Positions 44,781 through 53,981 of a stretch of DNA of 64,000 bases are shown here, in pieces; position 1 is the first letter of the stretch; each line of letters opens with the position of its first letter. Both the position numbers and the translations under genes were made by a program. Under the pieces are notes generated by a model. The model was not told where the DNA came from. It did no database searches and saw nothing but the letters and a program-made list of their open reading frames with translations. Source of the stretch: Jiangella endophytica (lineage in GTDB: Bacteria > Actinomycetota > Actinomycetes > Jiangellales > Jiangellaceae); the NCBI RefSeq assembly GCF_003427025.1, contig NZ_QVAI01000013.1:1-64000 (forward strand). The letters run 5' to 3'.

Positions 44781-44932
44781 CGCCCAGCCGACCCGAGCAC
44801 GCCGAGCCGACCCGAGCACACCGAGCGGACCCGACCACGCCCAGCCGACGCGACCACGCCGAGCCGACGCGACCACGCCGAGCCGACGCGAGTACGCCGA
44901 GCCGACCCGGGCACGCCCAGCCGACCCGAGCC
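44781..44932 (-). repeat. 19-bp tandem repeat array, 8 units
   Basis: Eight units of exactly 19 bp, such as CGCCGAGCCGACGCGACCA, reverse complements of the units at 25772 and 53982. The array ends 12 bp from the stop codon of the small gene at 44945. Confidence 0.85.
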
Positions 44933-44944
44933 CGGCCCGTGACC

Positions 44945-45274
44945 TCACCAGTCGATTCCGTAGTCCCGGAGGCGCTGCTCGAGGACGGCGTGCTCGGCCG
45001 CGCCGCGGTCCGGGTGGCGACGCGCGTCGAGCGGCTCCGGTGGCTGCCCCGGCGTCGCAGCGCGGACGGCGACGGCGTACCCGTCCGGGAGCCGCAGGAT
45101 CGCGTACCGGGGCAGGTCGGGGTCGGGGTTGCGCCGCACGAAGTCGAGCACCTCGGCGATGTCGGGGTCGTAGGGCGGCGCCGGCCGGGCCCGGGCACGC
45201 CGCATGAGGTCTTCCGTGACGAGCGGCCGCACCCGGGTGCGCAGGATCTCCGCGTCCTGGATCGACAGCGCCAT
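44945..45274 (-). CDS. Small protein, candidate dimethylformamidase small (alpha) subunit
   Basis: This 109-residue protein is the last in an eight-gene operon, 7 bp after the GMC oxidoreductase. Its second half (VLDFVRRNPDPDLPRYAILR, then a short beta pair, EPLDARRHPDRGAAEHAVLEQRL) resembles, from memory, the end of the dimethylformamidase small subunit, including a conserved A-x-HAV near the C-terminus. The known subunit is about 130 residues. The large-subunit homologue lies 12 kb away under the same operator type. The assignment is inference; otherwise it is a conserved hypothetical protein. Confidence 0.6.
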   Translation of the reverse strand: MALSIQDAEILRTRVRPLVTEDLMRRARARPAPPYDPDIAEVLDFVRRNPDPDLPRYAILRLPDGYAVAVRAATPGQPPEPLDARRHPDRGAAEHAVLEQRLRDYGIDW

Positions 45275-45281
45275 CGGGGCC

Positions 45282-46793
45282 TCAGCGCTCCTCGAGCAGC
45301 AGCCGGGCGACCTTCTCGCCCATCACCACCGCGGGCATCGCCGTCGTCGCGCGCGGGATCCTCGGCATGATCGAGCAGTCCGCGACGCGCAACCCGTCGA
45401 TGCCGTGCACCCGCGCTCGCTCGTCCACGACGGCCAGTGCGTCGTCGCCGGTGCCCATGCGGCAGGTGCCGACGGGGTGCCAGTAGTTGTCCGGGTGGCG
45501 GTACAGGTGGGCGACCAGCGCGTCGCGGTCGAACGTGTCCGGCCCGGGGTGGATCTCGGTGCCGGCGAGCGGGGCCAGCCGTGGGTGAGCCGCCAACTCA
45601 CGCAGGATGGCGGCGCCCTCGGCGAGGACGGCGACGTCGATCCCCTCGGGGTCGGCGAGGAACCGGTGGTCGATGACCGGCTTGGCCTCCGGGTCCGCGC
45701 TGCGCAGGCGCACGAACCCCCGCGACCGGGGCTGCAGCGCCGAGACTCCGACGCTCCACCGCTTGCGCTCGACCAGGTGGGTCGGGCTGTACGGCAGGAA
45801 GTGCAGGTCGAACGCCTCGGCGTCGAAGCTGGAGGCCACCTTGCCCATCGCCTGTTCGTCGGGGCACCAGCCGGCCGCCCGGGCCCGCTCCATCGCGGCG
45901 GTCATCTCGTCCGAGCCCGACCAGCTCATCAGCAGGAACGGCTGGTCGTGCAGGTTCTCGCCGACGCCGGGCAACTGCTGGACCAGCGGGATGTCCAGCG
46001 CCGCGAGCTGGGCGTACGGGCCGATGCCGGAGCGCAGCAGGACGGTCGGCGAGTTGTACGCGCCCCCGGCGAGCACGACCGTGGCGGCCCGCACCGTCGA
46101 CGTGACGCCCTCGTGCCGGACCACGACGCCGTTCGCCCGACCGTTCGCGACGGTCACGCGGTCGACGAGCGCGCCGCCCACGACGCGCAGGTTCGGCAGC
46201 GCCCGCACGGGGTCCAGGTAGGCGAAGGCGGTGTTGACGCGCACGCCGTCCTGGATGTTCACCGACTCCGGCGCGAACCCGGCGGCCTCGTCGACGGCGT
46301 TGAAATCGTCGAGGCACGGCATGCCTGCGGCGGGCGCGGCGTCGTACCAGGCGCGCTGCCAGGGCGTGAGGTCGGCGGCGGCGTAGGTGTGCACGCGCAT
46401 GCGCCGGGTGCCCTCGTGGAACAGCGGCAGCAGGTCGTCGGTCGACCAGCCGGTCAGGCCGGCCTCGGCCCATGCGTCGTAGTCGCGGCGGTGCCCCCAC
46501 GTCTGCGTGCAGCCGTTGAAGTCCGAGCAGCCGCCGATCGCCCGGGCCCGCTCGAAGCCGACGGTCCACGGGTAGGTGTCGCCGGAGTCGTAGCCCCAGT
46601 CGTGCGAGCGGGCGAGCCGTGTCGCGTCGAGGATGTCGGCGGGCCACGCCGCGCTCCCCTCGGGCCCGAAGTCGGGCCCCGCCTCCAGGACGAGCACGTC
46701 GAGACCCACCTCGGCCAGCCGGGCCGCGACCACGTTGCCCGCGGTACCGCCACCGACGACGACGTACTCGGCTTCCTCCGGCAGTGCCGTCAT
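45282..46793 (-). CDS. GMC family oxidoreductase
   Basis: This 503-residue FAD enzyme has the N-terminal dinucleotide motif YVVVGGGTAGNVVAARLAEV and EAGPDFG. The GMC signatures are GGCSDFNGCTQTWGHRRDYD and GAYNSPTVLLRSGIGP, and the catalytic His is in NYWHPVGTCRMG. It would oxidise an alcohol, choline-like or amino-alcohol intermediate to the aldehyde that the operon's aldehyde dehydrogenase can take. It starts 3 bp after the preceding stop. Confidence 0.92.
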   Translation of the reverse strand: MTALPEEAEYVVVGGGTAGNVVAARLAEVGLDVLVLEAGPDFGPEGSAAWPADILDATRLARSHDWGYDSGDTYPWTVGFERARAIGGCSDFNGCTQTWGHRRDYDAWAEAGLTGWSTDDLLPLFHEGTRRMRVHTYAAADLTPWQRAWYDAAPAAGMPCLDDFNAVDEAAGFAPESVNIQDGVRVNTAFAYLDPVRALPNLRVVGGALVDRVTVANGRANGVVVRHEGVTSTVRAATVVLAGGAYNSPTVLLRSGIGPYAQLAALDIPLVQQLPGVGENLHDQPFLLMSWSGSDEMTAAMERARAAGWCPDEQAMGKVASSFDAEAFDLHFLPYSPTHLVERKRWSVGVSALQPRSRGFVRLRSADPEAKPVIDHRFLADPEGIDVAVLAEGAAILRELAAHPRLAPLAGTEIHPGPDTFDRDALVAHLYRHPDNYWHPVGTCRMGTGDDALAVVDERARVHGIDGLRVADCSIMPRIPRATTAMPAVVMGEKVARLLLEER

Positions 46794-46796
46794 GAC

Positions 46797-47432
46797 TCAG
46801 GCCTCCGCGCGTTCGGTCAGCCAGGCGGCGACGTCGTCGGACAGCACCAGCGCGTCGCGCTGCAGGTACTCGATCGCTTCCAGCGCGTAGCCGTGGGCCC
46901 GCTCGCTGGAGCCGCCGACGCAGTCGGTGATCACCCGCACCCGGTAGTCGTGCTGATGGGCGTCGACCGCGGTGTAGTGGATGCAGACGTCGGTGAGGCC
47001 GCCGACGAGCAGGAGCGTCTCGGCGCGGTGGGCCTTCAGCACGATCTCCAGCTCGGTGCCGAAGAACGCGGAGTAGCGGCGCTTGCGGATCACGAACTCC
47101 TCCGGCCGCGGGTCGAGCCACGAGGCAAGCTCGGTGCCGTCGTCGCCCTCGATGCAGTGCGGGCCCTCGGCGCCATCGAGCTCGCGGCCGATGTCGACCA
47201 TCGACGGCTTGTGCACCTCCTGGATGAAGACGACCGGGACGCCCGCGGAACGGGCGAGGTCGATGAGCCGGCGCACTCGGGGCGCGCGCTGTTCACGCCC
47301 GCCCATGACGGGGATGCCGCCCTCGCCCGGTGCGGACTGTCCGGACCCGCCCTGGATGTCGACGACGATGAGAGCCGGGCGTCCGACGATGTGGGCGCGG
47401 CCGGGGTCGGGGTTCGGTGTTTCGGAGGTCAT
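46797..47432 (-). CDS. Isochorismatase-like cysteine hydrolase
   Basis: This 211-residue hydrolase has an intact catalytic triad: Asp25 (LIVVDIQGG), Lys117 (VIRKRRYSAF) and Cys150 (GLTDVCIHYTA), with the usual cis-peptide GGLTD. The family includes N-carbamoylsarcosine amidohydrolase and other ureide or amide hydrolases. With the hydantoinase at 17788-21455 and the sarcosine-oxidase-like gene at 59574 it could complete an N-methylhydantoin route, but this is inferred. ATG 47432 overlaps the upstream stop (ATGA). Confidence 0.9.
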   Translation of the reverse strand: MTSETPNPDPGRAHIVGRPALIVVDIQGGSGQSAPGEGGIPVMGGREQRAPRVRRLIDLARSAGVPVVFIQEVHKPSMVDIGRELDGAEGPHCIEGDDGTELASWLDPRPEEFVIRKRRYSAFFGTELEIVLKAHRAETLLLVGGLTDVCIHYTAVDAHQHDYRVRVITDCVGGSSERAHGYALEAIEYLQRDALVLSDDVAAWLTERAEA

Positions 47433-48448
47433 GGGCGGTCCAGGAGTCGTCGGGGCGTGTGGACGAGGATGGTGTCGGCGACGGCGCCGTCGTCACCGGC
47501 CAGCTCGGCGATGGCCGGTCCGATGCGGCGGAAGAGATGGTCGTAACCGTTGCCGCCGTTGCGGCGGAGGTTGGCCTGCGTCCAGACGTCGGCGCCGATG
47601 ATCAGCTGTCCGCCGAAGCCCTCGCTCAGCAGCCACTCGACCATCTCCAGCCGCTCGGCGTCGGTCGGGTTCCGCAGCGCCGGTGAGCCGTAGTAGAAGT
47701 CCGAGCCGAAGGTGTCGTAGCCGAGGACCGCGCCGGCCTGGGCGATCTCGCGGTGGTAGCCGCGGTCCCAGCGCTCGTCGAGGTGGCCGACGACGACGCG
47801 GTCGGCCGGCATCCCCTCCTCCAGCAGCGCGGCGAGCACGTCGGAGCCGCCGGAGCCGCGGAAGGACAGGTGGACGTAGACCGCGGCGCCGGTCCGCGCG
47901 CCGGCCCGGCCCGCGGCCCGCAGGACCCGCCACTCCGCGGCGGTGACCGGCCAGCTGGTGCCGATCTCACCGAGCAGGGCCGGTCTGACACCGCTCGCGC
48001 CCATGCCGTCGGTCAGCTGCCCCACCAGGGTCTCGGTGAGCTCGTCGACGTCCGCATGACGCACGTGGCCGGGCATCGTCGGCTCGACGTAGTAGCCGCC
48101 GCCGACGCAGACGTGCACACCGGCCCGGCGGGAGATCCCCGGCAGCTCCTCGATGCGCCGGCCCATGCCCGGCAGCGTCAGCTCCACCACGGCAGACCCG
48201 CCGGCCGTGCGCACGTGGGCGAGCTCGGCGGCGGCGACGTCCGGGTCGTCGAGCACCAGATTCTCCGGCAGCGACAGCGCGTTCCAGCGCAGGTAGGCGG
48301 CCAGCTCCGGGCCCATCGGCACACCGTCGGGCGGCGGCTCCCCCGGCGGCTTGGCCCAGAGGCGCAGATCGCTCAGCAGGTGCTCGTGCATCGACGTCGG
48401 CCCGAGCTGGTCCGGCGCGATGGGGCCGAGCACGGTGTGGATGGGCAT
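47429..48448 (-). CDS. Phosphotriesterase-family hydrolase, complete metal site
   Basis: This 339-residue protein has all expected ligands: HEH in TSMHEHLLSD, Glu in LLGEIGTSWP, His in AVYVHLSFRG and VVGHLDERWD, and Asp in IIGADVWTQANL. It is probably a lactonase, amidase or ester hydrolase rather than a true phosphotriesterase. It is 5 bp after a second intact paralogue in the same operon; the degenerate paralogues at 22399 and 39794 are in other operons. Confidence 0.9.
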   Translation of the reverse strand: MPIHTVLGPIAPDQLGPTSMHEHLLSDLRLWAKPPGEPPPDGVPMGPELAAYLRWNALSLPENLVLDDPDVAAAELAHVRTAGGSAVVELTLPGMGRRIEELPGISRRAGVHVCVGGGYYVEPTMPGHVRHADVDELTETLVGQLTDGMGASGVRPALLGEIGTSWPVTAAEWRVLRAAGRAGARTGAAVYVHLSFRGSGGSDVLAALLEEGMPADRVVVGHLDERWDRGYHREIAQAGAVLGYDTFGSDFYYGSPALRNPTDAERLEMVEWLLSEGFGGQLIIGADVWTQANLRRNGGNGYDHLFRRIGPAIAELAGDDGAVADTILVHTPRRLLDRP

Positions 48449-48453
48449 CGGCG

Positions 48454-49467
48454 CTACTCCCCGAAGATCGCGCGGCGCGGGTTGACCGTGTGGATGTCGT
48501 CGAGCACCTCGGGCTCGATGCCGGCCTCCGCCGCGAGGGTCCGGAACTCCTCGAACAGGAACGTGTAGCCGGGACCGCCCAGTGCCCGGAGGTGCGAGCG
48601 CTGGCAGACGTCTTGGGAGAGCAGGATCTGGTTCTGGTAGCCCTTCTCGATCATCGTCTTGAGGTAGGACAGCCGGCGGTCGATCTGGTGGCGGATCAGG
48701 GCGCCGCCGATGCGGCAGGTCATGAGGCAGTCGAACTGGACGAACGCTCCGCGCCGGAGCAGCTCCAGCGAGTAGTCGACGCTCTTCACAGTGTCGGAGT
48801 GCCCGATGACGACGCGGGCGGGGTCGACGCCCTCCTCGACCATGATCTCCAGCTGTGCCAGCCCGGTCGGGAACGACGCCGCGTGGGTGCTGACCATGAT
48901 GCCGGTCTCGCGGCTGGCGCGCGCGGCTGCCCGGAATGAGCGCTCCTCGACGGCGGTGATGTGCGACAGGTCCGAGGCGATCTCACCGATGATGCCCGCA
49001 CGCACGCCGGTGCCGGGGATCTCGTCGAGCAGGTCGGCGACGAGGTACTCGGCGATCTTGTTCGTGGAGTTGCGGTCGAACCAGCGCTTGTCGAGGTAGG
49101 TGTCGTAGTAGTGGCCGGTGCCGAGGATGACCTGCACGCCCGTCGCCTCGGCCATCGCCTTCGTCGCCAGCACGTTCGCGACCGACCGCGACCCGGTGTC
49201 GGGGTTCTGCTGCATGACGCGCAGGTCGTCGCTCCAGCCGACGGGCGCGGCGTAGTCGCTGAGCTCGCCGTTCGTCATGTCGATCAGCGTCGAGCCGCCC
49301 GCCGCGGTGAACAGCCCCAGCTCGTCCTCCATCTCCGACCACACGTTGAGGTAGCCGTCCTGCGGCGTCGTCCTCGTCATGTTGATGAACACGTGCTCGT
49401 GCGGCAGGGTGACACCGAGCTGCCCGGGCAGCAGCGGGCCGGTGACGCTCTGGACCGTGTCGACCAT
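48454..49467 (-). CDS. Phosphotriesterase-family hydrolase, complete metal site
   Basis: This 337-residue protein has HEH in VTLPHEHVFIN, bridging Glu in GIIGEIASDLSHIT, His in MVSTHAASFP and VIGHSDTVKS, and Asp in LLSQDVCQRSHL. It is more divergent from the other three paralogues and closer to the general phosphotriesterase-related group. ATG 49467 is preceded by GGAGAGGAC on the minus strand, 14 bp after the aldehyde dehydrogenase stop. Confidence 0.9.
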   Translation of the reverse strand: MVDTVQSVTGPLLPGQLGVTLPHEHVFINMTRTTPQDGYLNVWSEMEDELGLFTAAGGSTLIDMTNGELSDYAAPVGWSDDLRVMQQNPDTGSRSVANVLATKAMAEATGVQVILGTGHYYDTYLDKRWFDRNSTNKIAEYLVADLLDEIPGTGVRAGIIGEIASDLSHITAVEERSFRAAARASRETGIMVSTHAASFPTGLAQLEIMVEEGVDPARVVIGHSDTVKSVDYSLELLRRGAFVQFDCLMTCRIGGALIRHQIDRRLSYLKTMIEKGYQNQILLSQDVCQRSHLRALGGPGYTFLFEEFRTLAAEAGIEPEVLDDIHTVNPRRAIFGE

Positions 49468-49481
49468 GTCCGTCCTCTCCG

Positions 49482-50939
49482 CTAGATCGCGATCACGACG
49501 CTCTTGGGTTCGCAGAAGCCGCGTAGTCCCTCGTCGCCGAGGTCGCGGCCCAGCCCGGACTCGCCGACGCCGCCGAACGAGAGCGCCGGGTCGAACACGT
49601 TGTAGGTGTTGACCCACACGGTGCCGGCGCGGAGGGCGGCCGCCATGCGGTGCGCCCGGGACAGATCGCGCGTCCAGACTCCGGCTGCCAGGCCGTACGC
49701 GGTGTCGTTCGCGATGCGGACCGCGTCGTCCTCGTCGTCGAACGCGATGACGCCGACGACGGGGCCGAAGATCTCCTCGCGCGCGATCGTCATGTCGTTC
49801 GTCACGCCGGTGAACAGGGTGGGCTCGACGTAGTAGCCCGGGCCGCGGGTCCCGCCGCCGGCGACCAGCGTCGCGCCCTCGTCGACGCCCTTGCGGATGT
49901 AGCCGAGCACCCGTTCGCGCTGCTCCTCCGACACCAGCGGGCCGACGGTGACGCCGCCGGCGAGGCCGTCGCCCACCGGCACCGCAGCGACGGCCGCCGT
50001 CAGCCGCTCCGTCATCTCGTCGGCGATCGAGCGCTGCACGAGCAGCCGGCTTCCGGCCGTGCACATCTGCCCGGAGTGGCCGAACGAGGCCCGCATCGCG
50101 GTGACGACGGCGGCGTCGAGGTCGGCGTCGGCGAAGACGATGTTCGGGCTCTTGCCGCCCAGTTCGAGGGTCAGTCGCTTGAAGCCGTCGGCGGCGGCGT
50201 GCATGACGGAGCGGCCCACCTCGGTCGAGCCGGTGAACGAGACCTTGGCGATGCCGGGGTGGCGGGTGAGCGCGGCACCGACCCGGCCGTCGCCGGTGAG
50301 CACGCTGACGACGCCGTCCGGGATCCCTGCCGTCCGCAGGATCCGCGCGAGGCGCAGCAACGTGAGCGGCGTGTCCTCGGCCGGCTTGGCGACGACGGTG
50401 CAGCCCGCGGCGAGCGCCGGGGCGAGCTTGAACGCCGCGGTCATGATCGGGAAGTTCCAGGGCAGGATGACGGCGACGGCGCCGACCGGCTCCAGGACCG
50501 TGTAGACGTGGTGGCCGCCGCCGTCGATCGGGACGACGGTGCCGCCCAGCCGCGACGGGGCGCCGGCGAAGTGCCGGAACGTGCGCGCGGCGCTGGCGGT
50601 GTCGGCGCGTGAGCGCTCGATGGGCTTGCCGTTGTCGCGCGTCTCGAGGATCGCGAGCTCCTCGAGGTCGTCCTCGATCAGGTCGGCCACCCGGTTGAGG
50701 ATCCGCGCGCGCTCCAGCGGCGCCAGGCCCCGCCAGCGCCGGTCCTGGTGTGCGGCCACCGCGGCAGCGACCGCGGCGTCGACGTCGGCGTCGGACGCCT
50801 GCGCGACCGTGGTGAGCACCTCCTCGGTGGCCGGGTCGACGACGGCGCGGACCTCGCGATCGCCCAGGTCGACCCAGGTGTCCCCGCGGAGGAACGGCTC
50901 GTAGCCGGGCAGCGCGGCCACGGCTGTCCTGATGGTCAT
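49482..50939 (-). CDS. NAD(P)-dependent aldehyde dehydrogenase
   Basis: This 485-residue ALDH has Asn162 in PWNFPIMTAAFK, Glu259 in LTLELGGKSPN and catalytic Cys293 in GQMCTAGSRLLV. It would oxidise aldehydes released by amine oxidase, sarcosine oxidase or Rieske demethylation. Two in-frame ATGs occur at 50945 and 50939. GGAAGG directly touches the first but is correctly spaced from the second, so 50939 is chosen. It follows the glutamine-synthetase-like gene by 24 bp. Confidence 0.94.
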   Translation of the reverse strand: MTIRTAVAALPGYEPFLRGDTWVDLGDREVRAVVDPATEEVLTTVAQASDADVDAAVAAAVAAHQDRRWRGLAPLERARILNRVADLIEDDLEELAILETRDNGKPIERSRADTASAARTFRHFAGAPSRLGGTVVPIDGGGHHVYTVLEPVGAVAVILPWNFPIMTAAFKLAPALAAGCTVVAKPAEDTPLTLLRLARILRTAGIPDGVVSVLTGDGRVGAALTRHPGIAKVSFTGSTEVGRSVMHAAADGFKRLTLELGGKSPNIVFADADLDAAVVTAMRASFGHSGQMCTAGSRLLVQRSIADEMTERLTAAVAAVPVGDGLAGGVTVGPLVSEEQRERVLGYIRKGVDEGATLVAGGGTRGPGYYVEPTLFTGVTNDMTIAREEIFGPVVGVIAFDDEDDAVRIANDTAYGLAAGVWTRDLSRAHRMAAALRAGTVWVNTYNVFDPALSFGGVGESGLGRDLGDEGLRGFCEPKSVVIAI

Positions 50940-50963
50940 GCGCATCCTTCCGGTCGGCCGGTG

Positions 50964-52493
50964 TCAGAAGATCCCGAAGTACTCGCGCTGCTCCCAGTCG
51001 GAGACGTGGCGCAGGTACCGGTCGAACTCGGCGCGCTTGATGGTCGCGTACCACTCCACCACGGCGTCGCCGAAGGCCGCGCGGAAGGCGGCGTCGTCGC
51101 GCAGCGCGTCGACGGCGGCACCGAGGTTCGACGGCAGCGCGCGGGCGTCGGCGGCGTAGGGCTGGGCGGTCGGCGCCGGCGGCACGAGGCCGCGGTCGAC
51201 CCCGTCCATCCCGCTGACCAGCTGCGACGCGATGTAGAGGTACGGGTTCGCGGCCGGCTCCCCGGAGCGGTTCTCCAGCCGCGTGGCAGGATCGCCCGGA
51301 CCTCCGACGGCACGGATCATGGCGCCCTTGTTGTCGACGCCCCACGCCACCCGGTCCGGCGCGAGCGAGTACGGCTGGTAGCGCTTGTAGCCGTTGACGG
51401 TCGGCGTGGTGAACGCCGCGGCCGCGAACGCGTGGTCGAGCAGTCCGGCGAGGTAGCCGGACCCGACGGCGGAGAGGGTCTCGCGCGCGGTGTCCGGGAC
51501 GAACACCCCGGCGCCGGTCGCGAGGTCCTGCAACGACTGGTGCAGGTGCCAGCCGGTCGACGCGCCCTCCGCCCCCTGCGGCCGGGACATGAACGTCGCG
51601 TGATAGCCAAGTCCAGCGGCAATACGCCGCACCGCGGTGCGGCACAGCACGACCGCGTCGGCGACCTCGGCGGCGTCACCGGCCTCCATGGTGAGCTCGA
51701 ACTGGCTCGGCCCGAACTCCAGCTCGATCGAGCGCAACGGCAGGTCCAGCGACGTCAGCCCGCGGTAGAGCGCGTCGACCAGCGGCTGCATCGCGTCCAG
51801 GCCCTCGTCGTGCAGCAGTTGCGCGCCGCGCGTCGTGGGCAGGGCGGGTGCCGCGGCGCCCGGCCGGCCCGGGCCGCCCACCTGCTCCGGCCCGACGCCG
51901 ACGCCGGCCTCGCGGAACACGTGGAACTCCAGCTCGGCGCCGACCGTCATGCCGAGGCCGCGGGCGGCGAGCGTCGCGAGCTCGTTGCGCAGGATCGAGC
52001 GGGTGCAGAACGGGACCGGCGAGCCGTCGGGGAACCGCACGTCGCACAGGACCATCGCGGTCCGGCCGGCCCACGGCAGGACCCGGAACGTCGTCGGGTC
52101 CGGCACGAGGACGATGTCGCCCGCGCCGCTGAAGCCGTCCACACCCACCCCCGTGTCGGCGGAGAAGACCGGGAAGGCCGACTGTCCCGACGTGTCCTTG
52201 AGCAGCAGCGAGCTGGGCGCGGTGACGCCGGAGCGCAACGCCGAGGGCACGGCCGCCCGGGCCAGCGTCTTGCCGCGCAGGACGCCGTGCTGGTCGGCGA
52301 AGGAGAACCGCACCATCTCGATGCCGAGCTCGTCGACGACCCGGCGCAGCTGGCCGGCCGCCGCGTACTGCGCCTCGGTCCACAGGTCGTGCCGGTCGAC
52401 GAAGCCGCCGCGGTCCTGCAGCAGCATCGGCCGGGCGGACACGCCGCCTCCAGACGCGGCGACAGGACGCTCGTCGGCGTTGCGCTCACGCAT
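50964..52493 (-). CDS. Glutamine synthetase-family gamma-glutamyl ligase
   Basis: This 509-residue protein belongs to the GS fold, with VRFSFADQHGVLRGKTL at the N-terminus, LEFGPSQFELTM (metal/ATP), TGWHLHQSLQD and NRSGEPAANPYLYIASQL. Divergent GS-like enzymes next to amine oxidases, ALDH and GGT usually gamma-glutamylate amines (PuuA, GlnA3, IpuC types) rather than ammonia. Here two GGT-fold proteins could remove the glutamyl group. It overlaps the Rieske stop by eight bases. A start at the internal MLLQDRGGF (about residue 23) is possible. Confidence 0.9.
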   Translation of the reverse strand: MRERNADERPVAASGGGVSARPMLLQDRGGFVDRHDLWTEAQYAAAGQLRRVVDELGIEMVRFSFADQHGVLRGKTLARAAVPSALRSGVTAPSSLLLKDTSGQSAFPVFSADTGVGVDGFSGAGDIVLVPDPTTFRVLPWAGRTAMVLCDVRFPDGSPVPFCTRSILRNELATLAARGLGMTVGAELEFHVFREAGVGVGPEQVGGPGRPGAAAPALPTTRGAQLLHDEGLDAMQPLVDALYRGLTSLDLPLRSIELEFGPSQFELTMEAGDAAEVADAVVLCRTAVRRIAAGLGYHATFMSRPQGAEGASTGWHLHQSLQDLATGAGVFVPDTARETLSAVGSGYLAGLLDHAFAAAAFTTPTVNGYKRYQPYSLAPDRVAWGVDNKGAMIRAVGGPGDPATRLENRSGEPAANPYLYIASQLVSGMDGVDRGLVPPAPTAQPYAADARALPSNLGAAVDALRDDAAFRAAFGDAVVEWYATIKRAEFDRYLRHVSDWEQREYFGIF

Positions 52494-53823
52494 CGGCGGG
52501 CACCTCGGCCCGTGCGGTGCCGGCCGCCCACGGCGAGCTGCGCCGCCGCTCCTGCTCGCGCTCGATCCACCGCGTCTGCCACACGTCGTTGGCGGCGATG
52601 GTGTCCATGGCGAGCGGCCCGGTCAGCGTCGCCGCTTCCTCGTCGCTCACCGGGTGCGCCGGCGTCTGGCCGCCCGCCGCGAACGCGTCGATGGCGCGCA
52701 GCAACAGCCGCCGGTTGGCCGTGACGGCGCGGTCGGAGACGCCGAGCCGCTCGACCGTACGGTCCTGAATGGGGCCCATGCTCTCGACCGCCCACTGGTC
52801 GTGGACGTTGATATCCAGGCCCATCCCGGTGTAGGTGAGCTCCTTCTGCTCCCGCGCGTCGAAGCCCCAGTCGTTGCTCCGGTTCCGCAGCGGCCGGTAG
52901 TCGGGCAGGCTGACCCCTTCGAGGCGCTGCTGGAGCAGGGTGTCCTTGTCGGTCTGCTCGGCGAAGTCGTACCAGATCATGTACCAGTAGTGGTTCTCGT
53001 CGTCGATCGGCACGTGCCACTGCGTGAAGACCTTCGAGTTGCCGAACGGCACGACGAACGCGTTGGGGAAGAGCAGGTTCGTCACCCGGATGTGCTTGAT
53101 GTCCTCGGTCAGCTGCCGCAGCGCGAACACCCGCAGGCCGTGGTCGGCGCTCTCGACCTCGATGTCCGGGCGGTAGTTCTCGCCGACGAGCATCGAGAGC
53201 TTCTTCCCCGTGCCCTCGACCTCCTCGCTGAACTGCTGCCCGTAGACCTCGCGCGGGTCCTCCTGGATGAAGCGGTGCAGGAACGACACGTGGCTCGGGT
53301 CGATGCCGCCCTCCAGGCCCTGCAGCCAGTTGCACTCCCACAGCCCCTTGAAGGCGAAGGTGTACTCCTCGGGCGCGACGAAGCAGTCGAAGTGCGGGAA
53401 CGGCGGCGGGTCGCCGGCGCCGAGGTAGGCGAAGATGATGCCGTTCTTCTCCACGCACGGGTAGTTGGCGATGCGGATCTTGCCGAGGAACTGGCTGTGC
53501 TCGGGCTCGGCCGGCTGCTCGACGCATCGTCCCGTGCTGTCGTAGAGCCAGCCGTGGTACAGACACCGCACGCCGTCGTTCTCGAGCCGCCCATAGGACA
53601 GGTCGACTCCGCGGTGAGCACAGAAGCGGCTGATCAGCCCCCAGCCGTCGCGCTTCTTGAACAGCACGAGGTCCTCTCCGAGCAGGCGGATCGCCTTGAC
53701 CGGACGCTCACTCGGCATCTCCGAGACCAGACCGGCCGGCTGCCAGTAGGACCGGAGCAGCGCACCCAGCGGCGTCCCCGGGCCCGAGCGGGTGATCTTG
53801 ACGTTGTCTTCCTGCTTGAGCAT
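52486..53823 (-). CDS. Rieske non-haem iron oxygenase, phthalate dioxygenase-like alpha subunit
   Basis: This 445-residue oxygenase has the Rieske cluster ligands Cys68/His70 (CAHRG) and Cys87/His90 (CLYHGW). The mononuclear-iron set is Asp175/His178/His183 in GIDPSHVSFLHRF. The length and C-terminal part resemble phthalate 4,5-dioxygenase and related O/N-demethylases. It needs a reductase; the PDR-type reductase at 55128 is the obvious partner, although it is in another operon. It leads an eight-gene operon under the operator at 53851. Oxidative N-dealkylation is a plausible role. Confidence 0.93.
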   Translation of the reverse strand: MLKQEDNVKITRSGPGTPLGALLRSYWQPAGLVSEMPSERPVKAIRLLGEDLVLFKKRDGWGLISRFCAHRGVDLSYGRLENDGVRCLYHGWLYDSTGRCVEQPAEPEHSQFLGKIRIANYPCVEKNGIIFAYLGAGDPPPFPHFDCFVAPEEYTFAFKGLWECNWLQGLEGGIDPSHVSFLHRFIQEDPREVYGQQFSEEVEGTGKKLSMLVGENYRPDIEVESADHGLRVFALRQLTEDIKHIRVTNLLFPNAFVVPFGNSKVFTQWHVPIDDENHYWYMIWYDFAEQTDKDTLLQQRLEGVSLPDYRPLRNRSNDWGFDAREQKELTYTGMGLDINVHDQWAVESMGPIQDRTVERLGVSDRAVTANRRLLLRAIDAFAAGGQTPAHPVSDEEAATLTGPLAMDTIAANDVWQTRWIEREQERRRSSPWAAGTARAEVPADA

Positions 53824-53850
53824 GACGCGCGGCTCCCTTGCTCGACCTTA

Positions 53851-53877
53851 GGATCCGATCCTAGCCTGATTGTATCC
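53851..53877 (-). promoter_or_regulatory. Double GGATCC-type operator of Rieske operon
   Basis: GGATCC (53851-53856) and the one-mismatch GTATCC (53872-53877, in TTGTATCCAA) start 21 bp apart, 28-54 bp before the Rieske start. A TAGGAT -10-like hexamer (53858-53863, minus strand) lies one base from the downstream box. Confidence 0.7.
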
Positions 53878-53981
53878 AACTGTCACGCACGGGCGGGTCG
53901 GAGCCGGCGGTGCTGCTGCCTCGGAGCTTCCTTCAATGCAGGGCGTCACCGCGTTGGGGCCCGGGGCCTGGATCAGGGCTT

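Noticed and set aside
22399-49467. Calling the four phosphotriesterase-like proteins organophosphate-degrading enzymes
   Set aside because: The family mostly comprises lactonases and amidases; two copies lack the metal site and none shows features specific to true phosphotriesterases.
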